Source: Dichetophora obliterata
Taxonomy: Eukaryota; Arthropoda; Insecta; Diptera; Sciomyzidae
Direction: 5' to 3'
Length of the DNA stretch: 64,000 nucleotides
NCBI GenBank assembly: GCA_963920525.1
Contig: OY986439.1
Location: forward strand, 36,559,819 to 36,623,818
Numbering within the stretch: position 1 is the first letter of the stretch; each line of letters begins with the position of its first letter. Below, piece after piece: positions 1 through 9,975 of this stretch. Both the position numbers and the translations under genes were made by a program. Under the pieces are notes generated by a model, which saw nothing but the letters and a program-made list of their open reading frames with translations, was not told the origin of the DNA and did not search any database.

Positions 1-55
1 AAAAATTTCAATTATCTAATGGGAATTAGTTGAAATAATTCTAATTAGTTTTAAA

Positions 56-1325
56 GGGAATTAGTTTTAAAGGTTTTCTAAGAGATGGCGTAACTATCAA
101 TAGATCGCATCGGGCACACCTGTGACTATATTCATTTCAAAGCACATTGTGTAAGCTTCATTTTTCAGTATGTGTCATTCCACTGAAGTGTAAACTACAT
201 ATATTTTTTTCTCTAAGAACATGTCGACTTTCGTTCCAACAAAACGCAATTTGCGGGAAGGTTAACTTTTGTGCTTCCATTTGAAGAAAAAAGCGGTTGA
301 AGCACAACGCACGCTTACTGAGGCTTACGGGGACTATGCTCCATCGATTTCTACTTGTGAGTACTGGTTCCGTCGGTTTAAAAGTGGTGATTTTGATACG
401 GAAGACAAAGAGCGTTCGGGCCAGCCGAAAAAGTTTGAAGATGAGGAATTGGAGGCTTCGCTCGATGAAGACCCATGTCAAACCCTTCAAGAATTGTCAG
501 AATCATTGGGAGTCGACTTATCAACGGTCGGCAAACGCTTGAAGGCCATGGGAATGATTCAAAAGCAAGGAAATTGGGTGCCGTACCAGTTGAAGCCGAG
601 AGACGTTGAACGGCGATTTTGCATGTGCGAACAACTGCTTCAACGGCATAAAAGGAAGAGTTTTTTGCATCGTATTGTCACTGGCGATGAAAGGTGGATC
701 CATTACGATAATCCTAAGCGAAAAAAATCGTGGGGACCACCCGGCCATGCATCAACATCGAGGGCCAAGCCGAATATTCATGGCATCAAGCTTATGCTGT
801 GTATTTGGTGGGATCAGAAGGGTGTCGTGTACTATGAGCTGCTAAAACCTAACGAAACCATCACTGGGGAACGCTACCAACAACAATTGATGCAATTGAG
901 CTGAGCATTAAAGGTTAAACGGCCGGAATATGCCAAAAGACACGACAAAGTGGTTTTTCAACATGACAACGCACGGCCACATGTTGCAAGAACCGTCAAG
1001 GAAACGTTGGAGGCGCTGAATTGGGATGTGCTGCCCCACCCGCCTTATAGCCCAGACATAGCCCCTTCCGACTACCACCTATTCAGATCGATGACGCATG
1101 GCTTGGCTGAGCAGCGCTTCACTTCTTACGAGGATACCAAAAAATGGGTCGATTCGTGGATTGCCTCAAAAGACGAATCGTTCTTCCGGCGCGGAATCCA
1201 TATGCTGCCAGAAAGATGGGAAAATGTTGTAGCTAACGATGGACAATACTTTGAATAATATACATTGTACCGTTGTTTCTAAATAAATGCTCAAAAACCG
1301 AAAAAAACCTTTAAAATTAATTCCA
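56..1325 (+). mobile_element. mariner transposon, irritans-type, inactivated
   Basis: Imperfect terminal inverted repeats bracket the transposase: left arm 56-79 (GGAATTAGTTTTAAAGG) and right arm about 1301-1325, whose reverse complement reads GGAATTAATTTTAAAGG. The enclosed reading frame is the canonical mariner length. The exact outer ends and the TA duplication are obscured because the sequence just outside both ends contains similar AATTAG stretches. The body lies upstream of the SLC36 exons on the same strand, so if that gene's 5' exons lie before the window, the element sits in one of its introns. Confidence 0.85.
221..1258 (+). pseudogene. mariner transposase with two in-frame stops
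   Basis: One continuous frame from ATG 221 to stop 1256-1258 gives 345 codons, the usual mariner length. Two nonsense codons break it: TAA at 263-265 (codon 15) and TGA at 902-904 (codon 228), each one base from a sense codon expected in the family (Leu, Arg). Seen: an N-terminal helix-turn-helix region (residues about 25-110), then TGDERW (D156), QHDNARPH (D249) and PDIAPSDYH (D284). The spacing is the DD34D triad of mariners, at the same residue numbers as in Mos1. The protein would cut and paste the element at TA sites. Residues such as NPKRKKSWGPPGH and HGLAEQ point to the irritans subfamily (family knowledge). It cannot make a full-length enzyme as written. Confidence 0.92.
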
Positions 1326-1330
1326 ACCCC

Positions 1331-1820
1331 CAATAAACTAATTGCATCAATTGCTAATTCTAATTGGAATTTAACATGTTTGGTTGTATGTCGTATTTAT
1401 ACAGCTGACTGAAGAAACAGACAAATGACTGGAGAAAATGAATTTTTTTAAATGCCTAAACAAAACGAAAAGAATGAAATAATAAGAGCTTTGTGTGAAA
1501 AGTATAAACTTTATCTTGGTATGAATCAGAAAGCCACGTCAAAGCTTTCAATTTCTTCTACAAACCTATTTGCTGGCAAAATAAAAAGCAAAACTGTTAT
1601 GATAGTGATGTTACTTATGAAATGTGCATGGTAATAACAAATTCGTAACAAGAAAGAACAGCACTGATGAAATACGATGAAATACCAAAAGTGATTGTAT
1701 TGTCGTAAACTAGTTTTATGTGGAAGGCAACAACAAAAACTATACAACTGTTGTGAAAAAAATACGACAATACAACAATACGACAGCTTGTGAAAACCCT
1801 CATTGTCTAATAACTCCACG
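1331..1820. other. AT-rich spacer, no feature
   Basis: No supported gene. Short frames here are AT-biased, lack recognisable motifs and have no splice or promoter context. Confidence 0.6.
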
Positions 1821-2107
1821 TACAAACGAACGTTCGTGAATTTTTTCTTCAAACGCTAATTTTTAATGAACAATTCCAAACGAACGTTTGTTGCTTTCTG
1901 TTGTTGTGTGAAAACTTCGCTTGAAAAAATACAAAGCTCACAAATTTATCAGTGATAAAAAAACGACGCAAGCAGAGCGTTCCTTTTTCGATTGCGAACG
2001 TTCGTCTGCTTTTAAATTTTTCGTTTGAAAAATTCTTACACACAGTAAAAAACGAACGATAAGATCGTATTTTAATCGATTGCGAACGAATTTTTCCGCA
2101 CCCTGAT
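1821..2107. repeat. cluster of GAACGTTCG palindromes
   Basis: Several copies of a palindromic motif occur in under 300 bp: ACGAACGTTCGT at 1826-1837, CGAACGTTTG near 1881, GCGAACGTTCGTC near 1994-2006, and half-sites CGAACGA near 2052 and 2082. The spacing is irregular. The block ends near CCGCACCCTG just before the hAT-like repeat. It may be the subterminal region of an unclassified transposon; no reading frame was recognised. Confidence 0.45.
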
Positions 2108-2478
2108 AAAAACAAAACAACAAAACAAACATACTAACATTTTTGACTCTGAATTGGAATGTGATTTATTTTCCGTAGAGAATCTTACTGGCGAAGAAGA
2201 ATGTTTAATTGCCACTGCAAGCAAACTTTTATAATTTATCTACTTAAAATAAAGTGCTGGGGCTTTGATGTCGACATAAAAGAAATAATAAACAATACCG
2301 ATAACTCAAAATAAAAACATTAAATAAAAAATAAACACATAACATTATGTTTGGGGACATAAACATACAAACTTGCAAACCTAGATAATTGTGACAACTA
2401 TTTCGCTCAGTGTGCGCTATTCGTGAGAGCACCAATACTAACAAGACAAAATAAAATGTGACTGCGTTAGAATGCCCA
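2108..2478 (+). mobile_element. 3' part of a non-autonomous hAT-like element
   Basis: This stretch matches the left and right parts of the element at 19739-21813: GGAATGTGA near 2157, CACTGCAAGCAAAC near 2214, TAGATAATTGTGACAACTAT near 2382 and a shared right end TGCCCAGCCCTG. It is uninterrupted here, whereas the other copy carries a nested insertion. The left terminus was not found, so it is 5'-truncated or rearranged. No protein is encoded. Confidence 0.7.
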
Positions 2479-3590
2479 GCCCTGGTCTAAAACATTTTAT
2501 CTCTCTTCTTCTTATATGAGGATTCAAAAAGAGAGAGAGATCATTGAAGTTATCTAAACTAAAGGTCTGCAGCGAACCATTCGTTCTACTTGTACAAACA
2601 GATATAACAAGTAAGAACCTGATAATATTGGTACAAATACAACAAGGAGTAGAACAGAACATATGCTTATATACTTTGGAATGAGCAGAGAGCTTATCAT
2701 CTCTTTCTCTGGCTCTCATTATAGTGTAAGCTTTTTTTCTCTTTATCTGTTCCACTAAGTGGAGTATCTGTTTTAACCCTTTTTTAAATGGATATATCCA
2801 TTCAATATGGATATTCCAGATCGTTCTCTTTGTATTGATGTGTTTTTCTATTTTTATTCTACTAAAAGAAAGTAATGGTGAGTATCTTTCTGTGAATGGA
2901 CGTTTTTCGTATTTTTGGCAAATTTAAAACATAAAAAAGTACTTAAATGCATTGTACTTACATAAACTGTTTCTTTTTTTGTTGTTTATTTCGCTCTTTA
3001 TTCTTTATGCTTGCTACGTCACATACTCCAGATGTTCTAAATAAAGATAACAGTATTATCGATATATCTGTTTGTTCTTTATGTGCTCAAACTAGTATTT
3101 TTGATACTTGGTAATTTCACTCTCTCATACCTATTCCATCGTTATCTAAAAGAGAAATATTCCATGCATACTCAATGCATAGAGAGCGAAACATATGCAA
3201 GTAGATATAAGAAAAAATAACAACACACAACTGGTGTACTTGGATGGTTCTTTGCAGAGCTTTAATCTAAACTGCCCTCGAGGAAGTTTTATAGGTGGTC
3301 ATACGTTCTTCGTTAACATCATCAATTCAATTTTTAAGAGATGATTTTTAAGAGATGTTTATTCTTTCGATTTAATTTGGGTATTGATAAAACCAATCAG
3401 TTTACTGAGTTTCACAGAAATAACCTTTAAAGTAAGAAAATGTTCATTAGTGAACTTTTAAAGATCTTTGATGGTAACATAAATATAATCCTTAATTTAA
3501 TTATTCCTATACATCATTATTATTATAATTTTTTTATTAAACACATACAAAAGTAAACAATCAAATTTTTCTACAAATTTTTTATTGCAG
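2479..3590. other. probable intron or 5' flank of the SLC36 gene
   Basis: AT-rich sequence with no recognised exon. It contains a perfect 14-base palindrome ATGGATATATCCAT near 2788 and a short GA run near 2530. It ends in a pyrimidine-rich tract and TTTATTGCAG (3581-3590), the splice acceptor for the first visible exon. Confidence 0.5.
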
Positions 3591-4042
3591 ATACTCGGTG
3601 CCTACGACATCAAAATAGACGTCCATTATATTATGATGATGGCATTTGTGCCCATACTTTTAACATCACTGATAACAAACCTAAAATGGTTGACACCGGT
3701 CTCTCTCGTTGCCAATATCTGCATGATCTCGGGTCTATCCATAACCCTATACTATGCTTTGTACCAGGGTCTGCCCGATGTTTCTCAGCGTAATCTTTAC
3801 ACAGAGCCACAAAGGTTGTCACTATTTTTCGGCACCACTATTTTTGCCTTTGAGGGTATTGCGCTAGTTTTGCCACTAAAGAATGCTATGAAAAAACCGG
3901 AGGATTTCGAGCGTCCTCTGGGTGTGCTTAACGTTGGTATGTTTTTCGTTTCCTGTCTGTTTCTCTTTGCCGGTGCCGTCGGCTACATGAAGTGGGGTGA
4001 GCAAGTTGGTGGCAGTTTGACTCTTAACTTGGGTGACACCAT
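3591..4042 (+). CDS. SLC36/PAT amino acid transporter, internal exon
   Basis: First of three consecutive 3' coding exons of a proton-coupled amino acid transporter (SLC36, auxin/amino acid permease superfamily; Drosophila CG7888/pathetic-like group). The acceptor is TTTATTGCAG ending at 3590 and the donor is AT|GTAAGT at 4043. The frame starts ILGAYDIKIDVHY and contains hydrophobic segments near AFVPILLTSLITNL, VANICMISGLSITLYYAL, FFGTTIFAFEGIALVLPL and GMFFVSCLFLFAGAVGYM. Family hallmarks are ITNLKWLTP, FAFEGIALV, PLGVLNVGM and the ending GGSLTLNLGDT. These correspond to about membrane segments 4-7 of 11. Proteins of this family move small amino acids with protons across plasma or lysosomal membranes, and some act in TOR growth signalling. 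The N-terminal third is encoded upstream of position 1. Which paralogue this is cannot be decided. Confidence 0.93.
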
Positions 4043-4103
4043 GTAAGTGAGCTGCATACTATAACGTTGAAAGATAAACCTAAAAACGGATTTTTTTTCA
4101 CAG

Positions 4104-4276
4104 TTTGGCTCAGTGTGTTAAAGCCATCGTATCGATGGGTGTACTTTTCGGTTATCCATTGCAATTTTTCATAGCCATTCAGATTATGTGGCCGAACGTT
4201 AAGTCACTGATGGGCTGTCAAAATCGTCCATATGCCGGAGAGCTACTTTTTCGTACATTCTTGGTACTTGTTACAT
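4104..4276 (+). CDS. SLC36/PAT amino acid transporter, second visible exon
   Basis: The acceptor TTTTTTTTCACAG ends at 4103 and the donor T|GTAAGTAC starts at 4277. The 61-base intron before it is typical of flies. Joining AT from the previous exon with T makes Ile, giving GDTILAQCVKA in frame. The exon encodes LAQCVKAIVSMGVLFGYPLQ and then FFIAIQIMWPNV, a family-typical membrane segment followed by MWPN, then CQNRPYAGELLFRTFLVLVT. The intron phases agree with the neighbouring exons, which supports the three-exon model. Confidence 0.93.
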
Positions 4277-4362
4277 GTAAGTACAATCTATTATAATCAA
4301 TATAATGATAGACCAATATTGTATCAGACCAAAAATATAGTGTTCTTCTTTTATTTTTAAAG

Positions 4363-4619
4363 TGGGTATTGCTGAATTAGTGCCTGAACTGGGTCTTTTC
4401 ATCTCGCTGATTGGTTCTCTTTGTTCGACAGCTTTGGCTCTGATATTTCCACCAATAATTGAGTTGCTTGTTCCGAATGAGAAGGGCAGAAGTCCGAGCC
4501 TGTTTTCCTACATAAAAAATGTTTTTATTATATTACTTGCTCTGCTGGGCTTCTCGACGGGCACCTACGAGAGCTTAACACAAATAATAAAGCATTTTGG
4601 AGAACCGGATGCGTTGTAG
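4363..4619 (+). CDS. SLC36/PAT amino acid transporter, last exon
   Basis: The acceptor TTATTTTTAAAG ends at 4362. The split codon T|TG gives Leu, continuing VTLGIAELVPELGLFISLIG in frame. The exon holds two hydrophobic stretches (ELGLFISLIGSLCSTALALIFPP and FIILLALLGFSTGTY) around the conserved FPPIIELL, and ends GTYESLTQIIKHFGEPDAL with TAG at 4617-4619. Together the three exons give 293 residues, about 60% of a normal 450-500-residue SLC36 protein. No frameshift or stop is seen, so the gene is probably functional. Confidence 0.93.
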
Positions 4620-4671
4620 TTAAGATCGAAATTAAGTTTAAAGATTATTGTATTTTTTTTTATATTGTATT

Positions 4672-4677
4672 ATTAAA
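4672..4677 (+). terminator. likely polyadenylation signal ATTAAA
   Basis: ATTAAA lies about 53 bases after the SLC36 stop codon within a T-rich 3' region. It is a common variant of the AATAAA signal and the nearest plausible one. No transcript evidence is available. Confidence 0.5.
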
Positions 4678-4682
4678 TCAAT

Positions 4683-5130
4683 GATATTTTTATATATAAA
4701 TACTTTACTCTTATTATGACTATTAGTAGTTAAAGAAAAGACAAGTTTTTATGTGATATAAAAAGTGCCTTTTTTCAATAGACTAAAGCACCTTTCATAT
4801 ATAATTACCTTCATATATTATATCAGTTGCTGAGATATATAAAAAAAAAATTTTTGCAAATCTAAAATAATATAAAATAAAATATTCAGCTAAAATATGA
4901 TTTTTTTCATTTCAGAATTTAAAAATTAGACTCTTTCTTAATTGATTTTTTAACAAAATCTATTTTTTAAACAAAAGTGTCTTTTGGAAAATTTTACCTT
5001 AATAAAACGATAAAAATAACAAAAACATCGAAGACATCGGAGTACAATTTAATTATGGGAACATAAAGTGACATTTATAGTAGAGAGCAGCATGAATGTG
5101 TTTTCAATGCATTTCAAAACATTTACTTTC
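4683..5130. other. AT-rich 3' flank of the SLC36 gene
   Basis: No reading frame, structure or recognised repeat was found here beyond homopolymer A and T runs. Confidence 0.5.
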
Positions 5131-6230
5131 CAGTGGTAAATGGACACATGACGTAACCAGTTATTTCTTAAATAAAATTAGCTGCGAGGCCTCCAAAGCT
5201 TGTTTACGATTTGCAATTACATTTGTTCAGACATGTCCGCTAAAACAGTGATGGCTTTTACCTTAGACAGTAAGCGACAATGGGAGTAGCACAAAATAAG
5301 AGAGAACAAGAAATGACGCACAAAATTTGAGAGAACGAAAACAATAGAACGAAAATCGTCTCTACGCCAAAAATACTACAAAAACGAAAGAGAACACACC
5401 GAATGAAGCAACAGCCTGCTTGTAAAAATTTGTCGGTGATGACATTGTAATGCAGAACTGTAAGCGGGGTGTGACTAAATATTGTTTGTACTCAAACTAT
5501 TTTCTTTTCATTGTTCAAACAATTTTTCATATCTATTCTCTCCACAGGAGAAACATCTTGTTTTCTAACAGGTAGTTTTGCAGTGAAGTGCAATAAATTC
5601 GTTCATTAAATTGTAAAAAATTTTGTGGAGTCATTCTTCATTGTTTGCTTCATTGTTCTCTTTCGTTTTCGTTATATTTTTGGCGTTCAATTGTTTTTGT
5701 TCTTTCAAATTTTGTGCGTCATCTTTTGTTCTGTCCTATCTTGTGCGTGCTCCCATCATCTCTTATTGTGTAAGGTAGAAGCTATCAGTGTTTTAGCGGC
5801 CATGTCTGAACAAATGTAATTGAGAATTGTAAACAAGCTTTGGAGGCCTCGCCGCTACATTGTATTTAAGAAATAACCGGTTACGTCATATGTCCATTTA
5901 CCACTAGGAAACAACGTCAAATGACACCACAAATTTTTTTAATAATTTCTTCACAATAATTTTTAAAATTTGACAGAATTTATGTCGAATAACAGCTTTT
6001 ACATTTGTTCTAGTTTAAACATGAAGATTAACAATTGTAAAAACACACTTCTTTTCAAAACTACCTGCTAGAAAAAACGATGTTTCTCCACAGATGAGTA
6101 AAACTGTTGTTTGAACAATGAAAAGAAAATAATTTGAGCAAAAAGAGTATTTTGTCGCACCCCACTTACAGTTCTGCATTACAATGTCATCACCGACAAA
6201 TTTTTACAAGCGGATTGCTTTTCAAATACT
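5131..6230. mobile_element. unclassified element with an inverted copy of itself inside
   Basis: The left part (5131-about 5412, starting CAGTGGTAAATGG) and right part (about 5906-6230, ending TTTTTACAAGCGGA) together match one continuous element at 58400-59043. Between them, about 5413-5905 is the same element in reverse orientation: it begins GCTTGTAAAAATTTGTCGG and ends TGTCCATTTACCACT. The result is arm, inverted full copy, remainder. No transposase frame is present. Shared landmarks include ATGTCATCACCGACAAATTT, ACAGTTCTGCATTACA, AGTAAGCGAC and TTTAAACATAAAGATT-like stretches. Its class is unknown. Confidence 0.75.
5413..5905 (-). mobile_element. inverted internal copy of the 5131-6230 element
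   Basis: Reverse complement of the surrounding element. Its 3'-side arm (5690-5905) mirrors 5131-5350, including GGAGGCCTC, AACAAATGTAATTG and TGACGTAAC-like strings. Its other side mirrors about 6030-6230 (TCATCACCGACAAATTTTTA). Divergence from the outer copy is moderate, so the two copies have been separate for some time. Confidence 0.7.
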
Positions 6231-6471
6231 TCGTGTCATCTTCTCTTAGTGTCATCATGTTGCGCTGGGCGCGAATAAAACAAAGAGAATCAAAACATTT
6301 GAGTGCTGTCTACCCATCAAAGGGAGTTCAAATTAAGTGCGATGCAGTGGGTGCACAGATATGAATTTAAAAGAATTTATAGATATTATAATTGTAATAG
6401 GCTTTGGCAGTTTACAATTATAAAATTTACAACAAAATGCCGATAAAATCAAGAATTTATATGTACATATT

Positions 6472-7623
6472 AGGGCGGGTCGATTTATTTTTCGACAATT
6501 TCCCTATGATTTCCGTATTCTATGGGTTATTCCATGAAAATTTGCCAAAGGAACCATACCTCTATCGTTAAAATCGAATCCCCTACTTTTTGTTGGTAGA
6601 TTTTTTCCCAAATTTACGTTCGTATGAAATATTACCTACACGTTCACATCCAAAAAATCTTTAACATTGGTGCAACGGTTCAAAAGTTATGGGCATTTTT
6701 GTCCAAATTTTGGAGCATTTTTCCATTTTTTTCATGATTTTGTCCAAGAATATTACTTTCATGGCGATTTTTTTGGCTCAATTTTTTTGACTTACGAAGC
6801 TTACGAACCTTACGTTACAACTGGACTGATTTGCGCTTTACATTATTGGCATATTTTTTCACAGGGTGCACACCGTTTACGCAAAGTTATTCTATGAACA
6901 TTTGGAGGGATATTTAAATTACGAAGTGCCACCGTTCGATGATCCACAAATTCCTTTACACATTCAAGGAACGGAAAGACATGTCCAATTGCTGGCTGCC
7001 ACTGCTAAACGAGTTGCAGGAAAGAATGTAGAAGGCGCTATGGCGACGACATTAGAGAGCCGTACGAAAACACCAAGATTTGAAAGCAAACAAGACTTTC
7101 AGAAAAAATAATGTTTTTTTTCACATTTTGTCTTTTACTACACTCAAATTGAATATTTTTTTTTTTGATAATAGGTTGATAGATACTTTATTATCTCTTA
7201 ATTTGAATTTTTGTAGAAAAAAAAATAAAAAGGGGAAAAAAATCAAAAAGTTGGTTTTATGTGTTATTTTGTTTTAGCAATATCGCATGAATTAATCAAC
7301 CGAATTCGATAAATTTGGACTTAAACTCTTCGTTTTGAATTGTAAATTTAATTAAATAATGGATTGAGCCAAAAAAATGGCCATGAAAGTAATATTCTTG
7401 GACAAAATCATGAAAAAAATGGAAAAATGGTCCGTGAAAAAAATGAAAAATTTGGACAAAAATGCCCGTAACTTTTGAACTTTTTACCAACAAAAAGTAG
7501 GGGACTCGATTTAAACGATAGAGGTATGGTTCCTTCGGCAAATTTTCATGGAATAACCCATAGAATACGGAAATCATAGGGAAATTGGTGACTTTTTTCA
7601 CTCCCTACAAATCGACCCTCCCT
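6472..7623. mobile_element. inverted-repeat element carrying a degenerate coding exon
   Basis: Long terminal inverted repeats of about 130-200 bp: the left starts AGGGCGGGTCGATTTAT at 6472 and the right ends AAATCGACCCTCCCT at 7623. Internal arm landmarks pair across the element, for example TTCCGTATTCTATGGGTTA and GAACCATACCTCTATCG near 6510-6570 with their complements near 7510-7570. The centre contains an acceptor-like site and a coding stretch (6865-7111). The element size and TIR type do not match a class I can name. Confidence 0.75.
6865..7111 (+). pseudogene. terminal exon of an unidentified element-borne protein
   Basis: The frame opens directly after a good acceptor (CATATTTTTTCACAG, ending at 6864) and runs 81 codons to TAA 7109-7111. 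The residues are non-random: VHTVYAKLFYEHLEGY, NYEVPPFDDPQIPLHI, QGTERHVQLLAATAKRVAG, ending KTPRFESKQDFQKK. An AATAAA lies near 7224. From memory it resembles the C-terminal part of a widespread arthropod protein family with an H-T/Q-x2-ER-x-V-x-LVT-x-A motif that is often repeated in genomes; that link is inference. No upstream exon was found, so it looks like a captured or leftover last exon. Confidence 0.5.
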
Positions 7624-7950
7624 AATACATATGTAAGACCAATGATTTTATTCATGGATTTGAAATGATTTAAGCTTTCGGTTTTATGCAAATGTGTAGT
7701 TTTCAGTATTTATTTAATTTTTTACTATTTTTTTTCTTTTTGTACCAGATAATAAGTATTTTAAAAATAAAATAATGTAAAGATAACCAAGAACAGCAAA
7801 TTTTAATTATATGTCATATATTATTTAATTCTGGTTTAGCAATATTGGCATGTAGAAACATAAGTTGGGTAACTTTATTATTAAGGGTTCGAACCAACAA
7901 TATTTCTAATAAAATAATTTATGTCAACGATAGACAAGAAAATAGTCCTC
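7624..7950. other. AT-rich spacer, no feature
   Basis: Nothing supported was found. Confidence 0.5.
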
Positions 7951-8084
7951 ACATTTCATCCTAATTCTCCGAAAACCAGCTAAGTATTCAGAATTAATGT
8001 CAAAACCTCTTCTTGAATTAACTTGCCTCATTTTCACTTCACTGAACGTACCCATGCACTTCGAGATGCCTAAAGACAGAGAAA
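7951..8084. repeat. dispersed repeat, pair with 10781-10910
   Basis: Shares an ordered series of matches with 10781-10910: GAATTAATxTCAAAAxxTC, TTCTTGAAxTAACTT, CATTxTCACTTCACT-like and TGCACTTxxAGAxxCCTAAAG. Neither copy contains a reading frame. Orientation is the same in both. Confidence 0.6.
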
Positions 8085-8244
8085 GAGCCTGAACAGAATC
8101 AAAAATCGTTGCGATCGACGATTCGTTGTTGTTGGAAAATACATGAAAAATACTCAGCTCGTTTTCTGCAACGATAAAGCGCAGACTTAGAATCTATGCT
8201 ATTTCAATCGTCGGACGCAACGATTTTTGATTCTGTTCAGGCTC
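8085..8244. mobile_element. 160-bp hairpin MITE
   Basis: Near-perfect inverted ends: GAGCCTGAACAGAATCAAAA then ATCGTTGCG on the left pairs with CGCAACGATTTTTGATTCTG then TTCAGGCTC on the right (28 bp or more). The centre is about 85 bp and noncoding. No clear target duplication was identified. Confidence 0.75.
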
Positions 8245-9215
8245 ATAAAGAGATAGGATACTTAAATTTTGTGACGTCAAAACATATGTTTTTTCCATTT
8301 GTATGTGCTTCGGTGAAACTCATTTATTGTGTACGTGAATTCACCTCAGATCAGTGTTGCCGCGACAATTCTAAAAAAAGTATCCATGAAAAGGTCACAA
8401 ATGTATCCACTTCCGAAAAAAAGTATTCATATATTACAATACTGAAACCCAATTCTTTAAGCTTTCATAACAATTCTATTTATTTAATTTGAAGACAAAC
8501 AAATAGCTTTGTTAAAATGTAATAGTAAAAAACAAAGCATGTACATATATAAAATAATAAATAATAATATTAAGACCTAGTGCTTGAATATGTTAAATAT
8601 TTTTAAACTTAACTTATATTATTAAACTTAAAATAATGAACAATGATATTTAAACTTTAAAGGTATATTGCAATAAAATTTTTTGATTATGACGCGCTTT
8701 TTAAATTTAAGTCCCAAAACATGGTTTTTTACTGGTTATTCATTGTAAAATTTACGTTTTTTTTGAAATTTTGATAGCGAAAGTCACTCATGTGAATAAC
8801 ATATTAAAATTTCAGATGATTTGGCTGAACAGCTTTTATTTTCGCTGCAATACATTGCCGAAAAAAGTAGTTTTGAGAAAAATGAGTGTAAATAGAGCGA
8901 GTATGCTATTTTTGCTCTGCGCTCGATACCTGCTAAAACGGGTGTAGAAGCGGAGATAACGTCAGTATCCTTACAAAAATTTAACAGTAAATTCTCAAAA
9001 ACTATACTTTTGAAAGATTAAGAAGAAAAAGGTTTGATATATATTCATTTTAAAGGTTTGATATTTATACAAAAAACAAAATACAAAACATAGCTGTTAA
9101 ATTGCGATTACGATTAATAAACAATTAGATTGTATTATTATATTTTAAAAATAATTGCAATCATTATATAATCCTTGAGGGTGATGTTTTTGATAAGTAA
9201 TTGATAACGATTACA
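8245..9215. other. AT-rich spacer, no supported gene
   Basis: A short frame near 8196-8492 overlaps the hairpin element and is not credible. CAGTGTTGCCGC near 8353 resembles a transposon terminus, but no partner was found. Confidence 0.45.
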
Positions 9216-9216
9216 A

Positions 9217-9975
9217 ATAATCAAAAAATAATTACGACTACTTGGAACTACGAAAAAAATCAAAAAGAATAAAAATTAATTAAGAAAAAATAGTCCGACT
9301 ACGTTTAGAAATTATTTTTGATGCTGTTTGAGGTCGACTCGCATCGTTTCAACGGTGAGGTTGTAAAGTGCAACCAGTCATTTTTAACTGAAATCGCCCA
9401 TACGCTGATACGGCTTTTTCAGTTAACACAGTTATACGAAAACTGAATAAGTTCTATTAACAAAAGTGACGGGAGCTACAGTATGAACTTTGGGTTCATG
9501 GTTCATTTTTTGTTGCCGGTGCTAATGCTTATGCTATATCAATTAATTAAAGACTCAATAAAGTACTACTACTACTTTGATTCTGTTTGATTATTTTAAG
9601 AATTTTATTTTAAAGTACGGAATATTTTGTAAAATTTTATTCATAAATAAACATATATAAATACAATCATTAAAAAAGATTTTCAAAAAACAAGAAAGAA
9701 GAAATAAAGTGCTTGACAAAATTAACAGAGCAAATGTTGTAATGCATTTTTTGTTCTTATTTTTTGACAATCTTTGTTTAGTAATTAAACATACCTATAA
9801 TTGTTTATCAAAAAATTCAACAACATTTTTAGTATTTTAGATTGAAATTTTGTAAATAATCAAAAAGAACCAAACATAGTTCCTAAAAGTAGTCGGATTA
9901 TTTTTCTTGATTGCTTTTAACTATTTTTGATTTTTTTCGTCATCTGAAGTAATCGTAATAATTTTGTGATTGTTA
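9217..9975. mobile_element. large AT-rich inverted-repeat element split by a LINE fragment
   Basis: Left arm about 9217-9331 plus 9591-9620, right arm about 9850-9975. AACTACGAAAAAAATCAAAA and AGTCCGACTAC on the left have complements on the right (TTTTGATTTTTTTCGTC and GTAGTCGGATTATTTTTCTT). Pairing resumes after the inserted 9332-9575 block, showing the block came later. Noncoding. Confidence 0.65.
9332..9575 (+). mobile_element. 5'-truncated LINE 3' end with (TAC)n tail
   Basis: A 244-bp block ends in AATAAAG followed by TACTACTACTAC and is flanked by 15-bp near-identical direct repeats: TTTGATGCTGTTTGA (9317-9331) and TTTGATTCTGTTTGA (9576-9590). A short 3' piece, a simple tail and long variable target duplications are the signature of target-primed reverse transcription. 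Only 3' noncoding sequence remains, so the clade is unknown. Confidence 0.75.
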
